Origin: Eukaryota sp. TZLM1-RC
Taxonomy: Eukaryota; Metamonada: BaSk clade
Assembly (NCBI GenBank): GCA_040285825.1
Contig: JAUPSS010000005.1
Span: forward strand, 310,001-374,000
DNA length: 64,000 nt
Direction: 5' to 3'
Of this stretch, positions 21,615 to 30,854 are shown one piece after another. Under the pieces are notes generated by a model that saw nothing but the letters and a program-made list of their open reading frames with translations, was not told the origin of the DNA and did no database searches. Position 1 is the stretch's first letter. Each line of letters begins with the position of its first letter. The position numbers and the translations under genes were made by a program.

Positions 21615-22280
21615 AAACAATCTTATTTATTTATCGAATAGGGAATAAATAATCATCAAATACACAACTAAAGCACCACATCCTCAAAACCTGCCTCTCC
21701 CACATCGAAATGGTGAATTACTCAAGATTCAGAGAATTTACCAAAAGAAGAAAGTGAATCCGAAATAAATTTCACCAATCCCTTATAAATGGAAAATATA
21801 ATTCATGAGAATTTTCATTAACTGAGGAAATGAGTTTTGCATATTTAGCAGTTTTATATTTTGCGCCTGCAAGAAGAGGATTATTTACATCCGAGTTAAT
21901 GAGATGTTCGTTAGAGGAATTACAAGGGTCAATGGACATGGCGTCAAAAATAGTAAAACTACCATTTAAACCGAGAACAACTAGATCACCTCTTGTCAGA
22001 CCCATAGAAGCTCTGTTGTAACACGTATTATCAATATTGGGGTCACCAAGAATTAATTTTGATAACAAAGGCTCTAAAAAGGAATCTACTTAATATGGTT
22101 TGCACATTACATAAATTTGGTCCCTGACATTATTATGCATTTTACTTCTAAATGTAATGAAATGTTCACAGTTCAAAAGATGAGTAAACAAAAAAGGTTT
22201 ACCACATGATAAAGAATAATAATTAGATTCAAAAAATTCTTCAAGCTTAATGTAAGTTAATAAGAATTGATAAATTTACT
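21615..22280 (-). mobile_element. LINE-2 fragment: CCHC finger and endonuclease
   Basis: The minus strand encodes F-L-F-T-H-L-L-N-C-E-H-F, RDQIYVMCKP, then SKLILGDPNID and the endonuclease core R-G-D-L-V-V ... I-F-D-A-M-S (frame 21772-22068). It is damaged by stops and a truncated C-terminus. It resembles the copy at 34590-35200 most closely. Confidence 0.68.
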
Positions 22281-22396
22281 GTAAATTCAGTAGAAACGAT
22301 AGAATTGTTACAAACTATTTAAGCATCACAATAAGAAAAATTGTTCATTATGATCAAATATAATACAAAAAAAATAAAAAATAAAAAAGAATGAGA

Positions 22397-22834
22397 CTAT
22401 TCAGAAATATCCAATACAAGCTGAAACAAGGGCATGATATCTAACCTGGAAGTCACCGATCCTTTGATTTCAAGAGCATCCATTGCCCCTTGTATAATGC
22501 CAACAAACAAATGAGATATGCTCATCGCTAATGGTACCGGTTTATCTCCCCTCGAAGGAAGCCTCTGCAACCACACCAAGTCTTGTGTCTCCCAAATAAC
22601 ACATGACGAGGAGGGAGACTGTACTTCATGGAGGGGTTTATTGAACAATTGCGGCCACACTTTGTGACTGATAATTCTTAGTTTTGCATATGTATCGGTT
22701 GATCGATGGGACAATCCATGACAAATAGATTCAGTTAGTTTGACGCCTATCGAGGTACCCATTGAGAAAGAATTGTCGCCAAGTTCAGTGACAGCAGCAG
22801 TAATAAGTAATTCCCATGCAGTAGAAGATATCAT
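22397..22834 (-). CDS. TRAPPC6: TRAPP complex subunit TRAPPC6/Trs33
   Basis: The 145-residue product has the size and pattern of the TRAPPC6/Trs33 branch of Bet3-fold TRAPP subunits, which act in the tethering and Rab-GEF complex at the Golgi. Supporting segments are G-T-S-I-G-V-K-L-T-E (family G-x-x-V-G-x-R-L-x-E), KLRIISHKVWPQLFNKP (family FICKDFW..VFKKQ), and the C-terminal block GIIQGAMDALEIKGSVTSRL followed by P-L-F-Q-L-V-L (family GLIRGALSNLGIKSVVTAEV..P.C.F.V). No intron is seen. The ATG at 22832-22834 is the first in frame and gives a standard N-terminus. No mobile DNA lies directly upstream. Confidence 0.87.
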   Translation of the reverse strand: MISSTAWELLITAAVTELGDNSFSMGTSIGVKLTESICHGLSHRSTDTYAKLRIISHKVWPQLFNKPLHEVQSPSSSCVIWETQDLVWLQRLPSRGDKPVPLAMSISHLFVGIIQGAMDALEIKGSVTSRLDIMPLFQLVLDISE

Positions 22835-23179
22835 GATCGTTGTTGTAATGTTGCAAAGGCAAGAATGTAACCAAAATCTATTGAAATCTCACCAAGCAAC
22901 TGATTTATCTTCACTGACTCTAAATTCCGACTGTGAAAAATCGTTTCTAGAACGACCTTTTCTATACCAAATTCCTCATATTTATTTTTTCAAGTCAAAA
23001 TACTTGCTAGTTATCTATTGAATTGCGCTGATTGATTTATTTTGTTATCTAAAACAAAGTTTTAAAGTAAATCAATAATAAACAACAAATAAGCAATTGC
23101 TGCAAAGAATAAATTAATAAACCTTTATAAACACTGATATTGAAAAAATTCTTAAAGTACACAGAAAACCGTCAATTTT
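22835..23179. other. Spacer between TRAPPC6 and the coiled-coil gene
   Basis: No recognisable feature. It presumably holds the TRAPPC6 promoter and the 3' end of the coiled-coil gene, both on the minus strand. Confidence 0.45.
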
Positions 23180-24835
23180 TCAACTTTTTACCTCTAAATC
23201 TTTGATCTTCTCCTGAGCTCTACTCAATATTTCATCATTCCTCTGACTTTGAGCTTCAATTGTTTGGGACACGTCATCACCAGACACTTTGACCAATTCT
23301 TCTCTTATCTTCCTGCTTTTTGATCTAAACTCTGAAAGACTTTTCAAGACCTCAGATGGTGGGGTTGGCGTTGTGGATTTTGTTACACTTGCCTTTGAAG
23401 AACAAGATCTGGCAGTTGAAACATCTGACTTTGGAATTTTCCTTGGTGGTCTTCTTCTTGAATCATCTTGACTGATTGATTTACTACTTGGTTTTTGACT
23501 CCCTGCTTTTGATTGGCTGACTTTTGATTGATTATCTTTCAATTGACTCTCCTTTGATTGACTGACTTTTGATTGATTATCTTTTGATTGACTGACTTTT
23601 GATTGATTATCTTTTGATTTTGACTGTTTGGGAGTTTTACGGATAGGTTTCCCTTTTCTCTCACCACTATTTCTATTTTTTTCTATCTTTGACCTTTCCT
23701 TTTTCCCTTTTCTACTACTCCCATCTCCATTACTCTCTGTCAGAGGTGCTTTGTTGATCTCTGGTAGTCGATCTTTATCTCGACCCCCATCATTTTGATT
23801 GTCATTTTGATTGTTAACTGGTTTCCGAATCCAAGGAGCTTCCTTTAGCTGTTGAACAGTGGGTGCGGGATTGTTAGACTTCCAAATAAGTTCTTCCATT
23901 TCTTGCTTTTTCTCGACACAAATGACTGGTTTCCGTTCTTTTCTGACCCTCTCCGCATAATCTCTTGACCTTTCCTGGGCCAATCTGGCCTGTTCTAGTT
24001 GTATTAGATGCTTTTTCTTTGCTTCTTCATCTTTCCTCAACACTTGCTGAGCCCGTGGAGGATGGTGAAGATTTTTCAAAAACTTTGGTGGAGATCGCTC
24101 TGCTAACCTCTTTTCCCTCAACTCTTCTGTTCTTCGCTGGACTTCCCTTGAAATTTCCTCACTTGCTGATTTTAGTGATTCAAAATCCACAGATGTTTTC
24201 ATTGTCTCAGCAAGCTTGTCAAGAGCTTCCCTTCTCTCTTGTTCCACTTGACTTTCATAATACTTCTGAAACTCTTCCATCATCACCTTGTACAGAGGCG
24301 GATTCTTCTTCATATCTTTGCGCAACTTTGCGTAACTTTCCTCAGCTGCTTTCATTCTTTCTCTCCTTTCCTGACGTTCCTTCTCAGCTTTTTCTTTCCT
24401 TGCCTTTATTCTTTCAAGGTATTCTTGATGTTTACGCTCTTCTTCTTGCTTCTTTTGGGCTTCAGCCTCCTCCTCCTGCTTTAATAACTCTTGCTGTCGT
24501 TTTTTGACTTCTTGTAATCTTCTCTTTTGTCGCTCTTTTTCTTCCTGACGTAGCTGTCTTATTCTGGAGAGTCTCTTTTCATGCTCTTCTACGAGAGAGG
24601 GGTCTGATCCAAGACGCAGATTGTCTGTTGCTTTAGAGAATTCGGCCATACGCTGTCGAACAAGTGATCGGTTTGCAGATTTGACAGCAGCTGATTCATG
24701 TGGAGTGAGTTGAGGTGTAGATTCTAAGGAAGATGGATGATTCCTGGTGGGGGAAGGAGTTTTTTCTGTGAGGAATGTGGATGATTCTTCCTGGGAATCC
24801 TCAGGCGGTGGTTGTGGTGAAGGCGACGATGACAT
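23180..24835 (-). CDS. Charged coiled-coil protein with a 10-residue tandem repeat
   Basis: The 551-residue product has a Ser/Pro-rich N-terminus and a long Glu/Lys/Arg coiled coil (about residues 85-185). A moderately conserved middle follows (PPLYKVMMEEFQKYYESQVEQ, then Y-A-E-R-V-R-K-E-R-K-P). After it come a basic Ser/Lys/Gln tail containing tandem QSKDNQSKVS units (about 400-450) and a final short helix. This layout is common in axonemal and microtubule-associated proteins of flagellates, but I cannot assign a family. A cytoskeletal role is an inference from layout only. It is single-exon, with ATG at 24833-24835. It lies in a run of minus-strand genes with TRAPPC6 and TatD. Confidence 0.8.
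   Translation of the reverse strand: MSSSPSPQPPPEDSQEESSTFLTEKTPSPTRNHPSSLESTPQLTPHESAAVKSANRSLVRQRMAEFSKATDNLRLGSDPSLVEEHEKRLSRIRQLRQEEKERQKRRLQEVKKRQQELLKQEEEAEAQKKQEEERKHQEYLERIKARKEKAEKERQERRERMKAAEESYAKLRKDMKKNPPLYKVMMEEFQKYYESQVEQERREALDKLAETMKTSVDFESLKSASEEISREVQRRTEELREKRLAERSPPKFLKNLHHPPRAQQVLRKDEEAKKKHLIQLEQARLAQERSRDYAERVRKERKPVICVEKKQEMEELIWKSNNPAPTVQQLKEAPWIRKPVNNQNDNQNDGGRDKDRLPEINKAPLTESNGDGSSRKGKKERSKIEKNRNSGERKGKPIRKTPKQSKSKDNQSKVSQSKDNQSKVSQSKESQLKDNQSKVSQSKAGSQKPSSKSISQDDSRRRPPRKIPKSDVSTARSCSSKASVTKSTTPTPPSEVLKSLSEFRSKSRKIREELVKVSGDDVSQTIEAQSQRNDEILSRAQEKIKDLEVKS
23506..23625 (-). repeat. In-frame 30-bp minisatellite (QSKDNQSKVS units)
   Basis: Three to four imperfect 30-bp units (TTTTGATTGATTATCTTTTG core on the plus strand) encode QSKDNQSKVS within the coiled-coil gene. 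One unit carries an extra ESQLK. Such tracts vary in copy number by slippage or unequal exchange. Confidence 0.8.
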
Positions 24836-25777
24836 CGACTAGTAGTACCACAATGTCAAGGAGAAGTATCAGGTTGAGATGTAGTGTATCTTTTGATAAT
24901 TGAAACCCTTCTGAATTCTTTCAGAAACAAATCTTCTGATTTGGCTTTTCGTCAAGGTCTCTATGATCAGGTTCCATGTTCCCTATACATTTTCATTGGG
25001 TTTTTATTCCAAACATGTATCCATTATTTAACTGAAACATGTCCAGTCCTGTCCTGAATGCTCATAAGTGAGATCTTAGTTTATCAAGCTGTAAGACAAT
25101 ATAATTTATTATAATAAACTTGTATCTGACCTTTTTTTGTTTCTGCAAACCATCAAAGTCAATAAGTAAGTTAATAAGGAACCTTCAAATTGTTATTCTC
25201 TTATACGTTGTCGATAACGTTAAGAGACCTATTGGTATTGTTCTTGGTGGAACACAGTATAATCTACTAACTTTAGTGTTGACTATGATAAAAGTAAAAT
25301 ATTTGAAAAAAAAGAGTTTAGAGAAACAAAAACCAATCAGATTATAAAATGATTGATTAAAATATTTTGTTGAAATTTCTGTAATGAATAAATTTAATAT
25401 TCCAATATCATTTTTTAAAAATAAAACTCTTTTTAATTTAAAACTTACAACTTTAAAGCTTCAATTTGGTAGAACAATTCCACAGATCGGAAAGGTATAA
25501 CTTCTAAAAAAACATGTGCTAACAACGCAAAGTTAGTTGAAATTTATGTTGGACTAAACAAATTTTACAAAGATCTATAGTGTCGCATTTAAACACTGTC
25601 TTTTCTGATTAATTTTATCAAATTGTTTTTCATTTTGTTTGTGGAAAAGAATTTGTTTCAAATACTGTTTGGTATATTGTCCTTTTACTATGCAGCGAAC
25701 ATGACTGAAACAGGAATCACTCGCTTTACTAAATAACAAGAATTAATTAAATAAATAATTAAATAATTATATTCCTG
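24836..25777. other. 940-bp spacer without recognised features
   Basis: AT-rich sequence between two minus-strand genes. A 75-codon plus-strand frame at 25120-25347 shows no family resemblance and is probably chance. No LINE, LTR or Fanzor signature was found. Confidence 0.4.
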
Positions 25778-26677
25778 TTAATCCATTCCTAACAAAATCC
25801 TAGTATTGCCATATACAGTCTCAGCTACTTCCTCCACACTCAAATCTTTAACACACGCCACCACTTCAGCTACTTGCCTGATACAAGAGGGTTCATTTCT
25901 ATCCTTGACCATTGTGTTTTCATCCAAAGCGTATTTGTTACGTTTTACCACTGGAAAAGAAGATTTGACGAAATCACACCCCAAATGACTCCTCTTGATT
26001 CCACACCAAGGAGCATCGGTTTCAAGGATTAACTTGTCAAGAGGGAGTTCTTGAACGGTGTTCAGACCTTCCTGAGTCCGCAAAGAGCAACCATTGATAC
26101 CTATGTAAGCCCCCTTCGCCACAAATGATTTCATTGCATCAATTCCATCAGTGAAGGAGTGAACCACAAACTTTCTTGAACAAAAGATATCTGAATGGCT
26201 AGTTATAAATTCAATCATATCATCAGTACTGTTTCTTGAGTGAATGAACAATGGTTTGGGTACAAGGGGTGCAAGCTCTGTGAGTTGCATTTCCAGCACT
26301 TTGTGTTGGTCCTCCTTTTTGCTAAACTGGAATCGATCATAGTCAAGCCCAAGTTCTCCCAAGAAAGAAATCTTTGATGAATTGTCATGATAAAGTGTCG
26401 TTAGGGAGGATAAAGAAGTTTTGGAGTTTAGGAAATGTGTAGCTCGAGTCGGATGGATTCCAATAGTGGTTGATAGACATGAATAGTTATTGCACAGTTG
26501 CAGAGCTTCTAGTGTGTCATCAACTGTACCGGCAGTGACAACAATGTGATTGACAGCATTGGAGAGCGATCGTTGTATAACAAGATCAAGATCAGGAGAA
26601 TGATATGACTTCCCATGGTATGATCCTTGATACATAGCATCAGTAAGGTTAGCCCCAATGTCAATGAATTGTGGCAT
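25778..26677 (-). CDS. TATDN1: TatD-family deoxyribonuclease (TATDN1-like)
   Basis: From the ATG at 26677 the product is 299 residues, the usual length of TATDN1, a metal-dependent DNase of the amidohydrolase fold. It has been linked to DNA repair and apoptosis in other eukaryotes. Diagnostic segments are F-I-D-I-G-A-N-L-T-D at the N-terminus, I-G-I-H-P-T-R, L-G-E-L-G-L-D-Y-D-R, F-I-H-S-R-N-S, V-V-H-S-F-T-D-G, I-N-G-C-S-L-R-T and L-E-T-D-A-P-W-C-G. All metal ligands (H, E, H, H, D) are in place. The open frame extends 20 codons upstream to a TTG, but the ATG gives the canonical start. A LINE-1 3' end lies about 120 bp upstream in the same orientation. Confidence 0.93.
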   Translation of the reverse strand: MPQFIDIGANLTDAMYQGSYHGKSYHSPDLDLVIQRSLSNAVNHIVVTAGTVDDTLEALQLCNNYSCLSTTIGIHPTRATHFLNSKTSLSSLTTLYHDNSSKISFLGELGLDYDRFQFSKKEDQHKVLEMQLTELAPLVPKPLFIHSRNSTDDMIEFITSHSDIFCSRKFVVHSFTDGIDAMKSFVAKGAYIGINGCSLRTQEGLNTVQELPLDKLILETDAPWCGIKRSHLGCDFVKSSFPVVKRNKYALDENTMVKDRNEPSCIRQVAEVVACVKDLSVEEVAETVYGNTRILLGMD

Positions 26678-26796
26678 AAATATGTTCAGATGGGAGAGGA
26701 TAGTGCATGAATCAAAATTCCGAACACTGATTTTCAACTGTGCATCTCACACCAAATAATAACTTGTTTTTTGAATTAACGACAAAATTGTCTTTT

Positions 26797-26889
26797 CTTT
26801 ATTGATCTTGCACACTTAAGAAAATAAACTCATAACTAAAGGGACAAAATTCATTGAACCAAGAGTTCCTCTACAAAATCTTGATCTAC
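26797..26889 (-). mobile_element. LINE-1 3' end, left part of a copy split by Ty3-like element A
   Basis: The reverse complement matches the LINE-1 C-terminus and 3' tail (TTGCACACTTAA, then TTCATTGAACCAAG, ending CTTGATCTAC). The remainder of this copy resumes at 34315-34520 after the 7.4-kb insertion. The insertion point is marked by the duplicated CTAC. Confidence 0.75.
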
Positions 26890-27010
26890 TGTAGGTATCT
26901 CACTAGTGAGTACCTAAGTATATAGAATAACATTAAATAAAATTATCTTTATCTTAACCCGCCTTAACTAACCCATACGTACACAGCTAGCAGAATGCCT
27001 AACGGCAACA
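26890..27010 (+). repeat. 5' LTR of element A
   Basis: 121 bp, TGTAGGTATCTC to CTAACGGCAACA, nearly identical to 34194-34314. It starts with a near-palindrome centred on TCACTAGTGA. Confidence 0.92.
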
Positions 27011-27075
27011 ATAATTATTGAGCGTCACAGGCACACCACACAGCAAACAGCAACAGCGCTGTAAACGACAAAAAG

Positions 27076-29869
27076 ATGTCTGGGGTATGTCAGACATCTT
27101 TCAGAGGAGACCCTTCTAACCCTCCTCTTCACATTATTTCGAGTACAATGAGTGCTCCAACAAAGGAAACGAGTACCCCTCCTTCCTCAACGAGTTCGGA
27201 TGTAGTTCATCCCACTCCTGGTCAAACGAGTTCGAGTGTTTCACACTCCACTCATGGAACGTTGAGTTCGGGTGCAACCCACCCCACTCCAAACATAGAC
27301 GAGAGTTCGAGTATTTCACACTCCACTCATGGAACGACGAGTTCGGGTGCAACCCACCTCACTCCACATTTATTTAGTTCGGGTCAACACCCCACTATTA
27401 TTCATACGAGCGGAGATCCTCGACTCCCTCCTCCAAATCCGAGTACGGGTCAAAACCCCACTCCTAACCTAACTCTTCCGGAGGTAATCCCTCCCAACAA
27501 CAACGCCCATTTAACGGCTACCACAACCTTGACTACGGCCAAAGTCTCGCAGGATAAACCTCCTGCCACTAGCCCAGAGTTAGAGGCGCTTCTCGCCACT
27601 CTTCCAAAAGAAGAAAGTGAGAAACAGGAGCCAACAGACTTTGTGGAGTCTCTCCCTTCAGATACGTCCCTATACCCAGACTTAGAAAACTGTGTTTCGG
27701 TACAAACCTTAAACGAGACTTTAGAAGGATTCAGGGAAGTTCATCTCACCTCACAAGTCCTTAAAAACTCTATGGAGCTTCTTGACAAAGAGAGCAAGGA
27801 GTTGACGGGTAGACCTGCTGAACGCAGAATAAGACTATCCCCACTAGACTCCTCTTATAAATCCATCATGTCCAAGCCTCGCGCTGACAGATTCGATTTT
27901 ATCGGAAAAAAGGCCACCCTCGACATATATGACTTTAGAATACGGTGGTTGGAGGTCATGGAGTATGGTCGAGACTTCTCTAACAATTTGGATGGACCTG
28001 AGAACATACACCTCCTCCCAGACTGGTTTAGGCCAGGTCTGGACAAAATTTATGAAGTCAACAGCATATCTGGAGTGGATTATACGGTAGTAAGAGAGGT
28101 TTACGAATACTACCCATCATCATCAAACCCTGATCTCGTTGAGATGAGACCCGCATCTCAGCCGTTCAGGCTAATTTTCGTCGAACAAGGAGTCACCTTC
28201 AAACGAGATTATGCCAACATGAAAACGGCAGTCATCTCCACCTATAGGTCTCCCCCCAATCACCACAATGTACAAATTGGGGACACTTGGGTTAATAACA
28301 AGGCTTTCGCCTTCACCCCAATACTAGGTATAGAGGATAGACCTTTCAGGCCATCCATTCAGCTCAACATTCAAGAGGAATCGAAACCTCTTCAAAAACT
28401 ACAAATTGAGCAGCTACCGCAGCCTGGTAATCAGGACATTTCCATGGACGTCCTCACTATCCAACCATCGGACTCATCTGTCCCAATGGAAGAATCGACC
28501 TCACATCAAAGAGGTCCAGGATTGAGCAGACAAGATCTCTCCTCATCTCGATCAGGAACATTAGCCGGAATTCATGATCCACGTCAAGTTCTTGACTTAA
28601 ATCTACAATCTTACGTTGGATACCACTATAAAACAAAGGCTGTAGAACACGATACGCTCCATGAGCCCCCCAGACTCGAGTTTCCAGAAACTCAAATAAA
28701 AATAGTACACTTCCTACTGGAATTCGCTCTCTGGGACAGTACAGGCAGAAAAGGAACGACAAATGTCGAGAAAATAGAAATGCCTCAAACAAGTTCAGTT
28801 CAGCAGCAGAAACAAATTGCTGACATGGTCAACAGTCTATCTCAGTTACTAGCAATACAAGGAAGGTGCTACAACTGAGATACAACAACAAATAGATTCG
28901 TTAAAGTCTCAGCTTGACTCGCTTCGGACACCCAAAATTTACAGAATAGACCCCAATTTCATTAACAAAATAGGGCCACCTATTTATGCTTACGACCTTT
29001 TCAGGTCCATTTTGGCGACGACCAACCCCCTGGGAATTTCGGGTTGCATCAGTGCAAGAATCATTTCCTTCTGGAAACAACAACAGATCCTTACCATGGA
29101 ACCTACAGACGCAGAAATTCTACTGCTTCTTTGTAGGAGGAGCCAATTCAACTCGCTCCATGACGCCAAATTAGCTCTACACAAACCCCAATTCAATTGG
29201 CGTAAGGTCAATTCAATCGAAGACGCGGAAAGGGAGTTTGCAATATACATGGAAAATTTTGGAGACATCCTGAGAATGTCTACATAAATCACTGATGTAT
29301 CAGCTAGGATCGAAGATGTGGATCACTCGAGTGGAGTATTCACTCTCCCAATGTCAACAGTGGCTCATGCCTTTTTAACAGGCATCAACAACTTGGCTTT
29401 CACTGAGCCCCTGTTCGAAGAATTCTGTAAAGAGAGCTATTGGAAGGACAAGCTAGTGAGCTTCCCCCAATTAACAAGGAAGGTGCGAAATGATTTATTA
29501 TCATGGATGAAGGTTGCGCAAAATAGGGAAACGGTCCAGCTATTCAGGAAAGCTGCATCCAGACCCAAAATAGAAACAGGTGATTTTCACACCTCAGCCG
29601 GGAATAAGAGAACAAGCCAACCAGATTCATCCATCCCCAACCTTAAAAAAGAAAAACATTACAGAGGAGGCCAAAAGTTCTGTACCTTTTGTCAGAAACC
29701 TGGCCATGTAATTGCAGAATGCGAAGATCTCGGATGCACCAGATCTCTGGTTCCACTAGATCAACGAAGAAGCGCCGGCAGAAGTAGAGGCCGAGGAAGA
29801 CCGTTCAGAGGTAGTTATGATAGTTTTAAAAATATTCATAGAGGCCATAGTAGAGGCCAAGGTAGATAA
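27076..29869 (+). pseudogene. Gag of element A (frameshift and stop)
   Basis: The main frame (27076-28878, 600 codons) has a Ser/Thr/Pro/His-rich N-terminus with imperfect repeats (SSISHSTHGTTSSGATHLTP) and a structured region from about residue 260. After a frameshift near 28865 the protein continues with a coiled coil (E-I-Q-Q-Q-I-D-S-L-K-S-Q-L) and a capsid-like helical region (29012-29287). A stop at 29285-29287 interrupts it. The last part (29318-29869) ends in a CCHC zinc knuckle, C-T-F-C-Q-K-P-G-H-V-I-A-E-C, and an Arg/Gly-rich nucleic-acid-binding tail. The zinc knuckle and the position after the LTR identify it as Gag. Two lesions make it non-functional as it stands. Confidence 0.8.
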
Positions 29870-30149
29870 AGGGGCCGAGGTGGCCGTGGTACGAAAAGAA
29901 GTAAATATCGTGCATATATGTTTCATATACACCAATCATCGCACGCTACAGCTCCCGAATTGAGTCATACTGATACAACTAGCCAATCGGAACATTCAGC
30001 TCAAGCATCCCTCTTAAATCCACTCTCTTTCGGTAATGATAATAAAGTAGATAAATATTTGAGTTTAAACAGTTTAGAAAGAGATTTATACAATCGAGCA
30101 GATGAATCTGCACCTTGTATGAACCACAACAGATCCAAGCAGCCTCAGT

Positions 30150-30707
30150 TCTTAGAGCTTCAGGTTAGAATCAACGATACGGTCATATAAAGCATGATAG
30201 ACACAGCTGCATTTTGTTCTGTCATTTCCCTCGACCTAGCAAATCGGTGTTCAATGTCCATAAATGAAAACGATACAACACAATTCATCTTTGCTAGCAA
30301 TGTATCAACGAATTCGCTTGGGAGTGCACAAGGCATTCTGATGTTCAATGTTGGCAGCATCGCGAACCAGGTATCAATAAACCATACTCTCCCCATTATA
30401 CCAGGTTCGAACAAATTTTTAATTGGGGTAGACATGTTACAACAACTTGGGCTACTGACATCTGACCGTTTAGTTATTTTACTAGACGAAGAGCGCCGCA
30501 CCCTGCTAAATGCTGAAGCCATTTTTGATAATAGAATTAAAACTCACCAAATTGGCCACGTAGAATCAACTTCTTGCAGTGAAGAAGATTTTACTCAGCA
30601 ATTAGATAGATCTGGATGTGAGATTAATTTAGATGATAGTGAGTATAATAAGAGTTTGTCTGATATATTAGCTCAATACAAGGACGTATTCAGCGAAAAG
30701 CCCAATA
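30150..30707 (+). pseudogene. Protease and pol N-terminus of element A, cut by insertion of B
   Basis: The frame contains an aspartic-protease active site written M-I-D-T-A-A, the flap region, and the conserved I-P-G-S-N-K-F-L-I-G-V-D-M-L of Ty3-type proteases. It then runs into the linker before RT (Y-K-D-V-F-S-E-K-P). A TAA lies just before the ATG at 30194. At 30708 the LTR of element B begins, ending the coding sequence. Confidence 0.75.
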
Positions 30708-30854
30708 TGTTAGTCTTGAATAGTATTTATAATTATTTAGTTAGTTAATTAGTATTCCGCCTATTAGTTTAAGAAGAGAGATTGCAATTCCTCTTCGTAA
30801 TAAATTTCATTACTTTTACTCTGTATGTCTGACACTAACTCGCCTAGACCATCA
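30708..30854 (+). repeat. 5' LTR of element B copy 1
   Basis: 147 bp, similar to the 154-bp LTRs at 49138 and 55343. It contains the ATG (30825) from which gag is read. Confidence 0.85.

Noticed and set aside
25120-25347. 75-codon plus-strand frame in the spacer before TatD
   Set aside because: No family resemblance, no supporting neighbour and no conserved start context. Treated as chance.
27011-27075. tRNA primer-binding site after the 5' LTR of element A
   Set aside because: The bases after the LTR do not begin TGG and I could not match them to a tRNA end, so no site was annotated.
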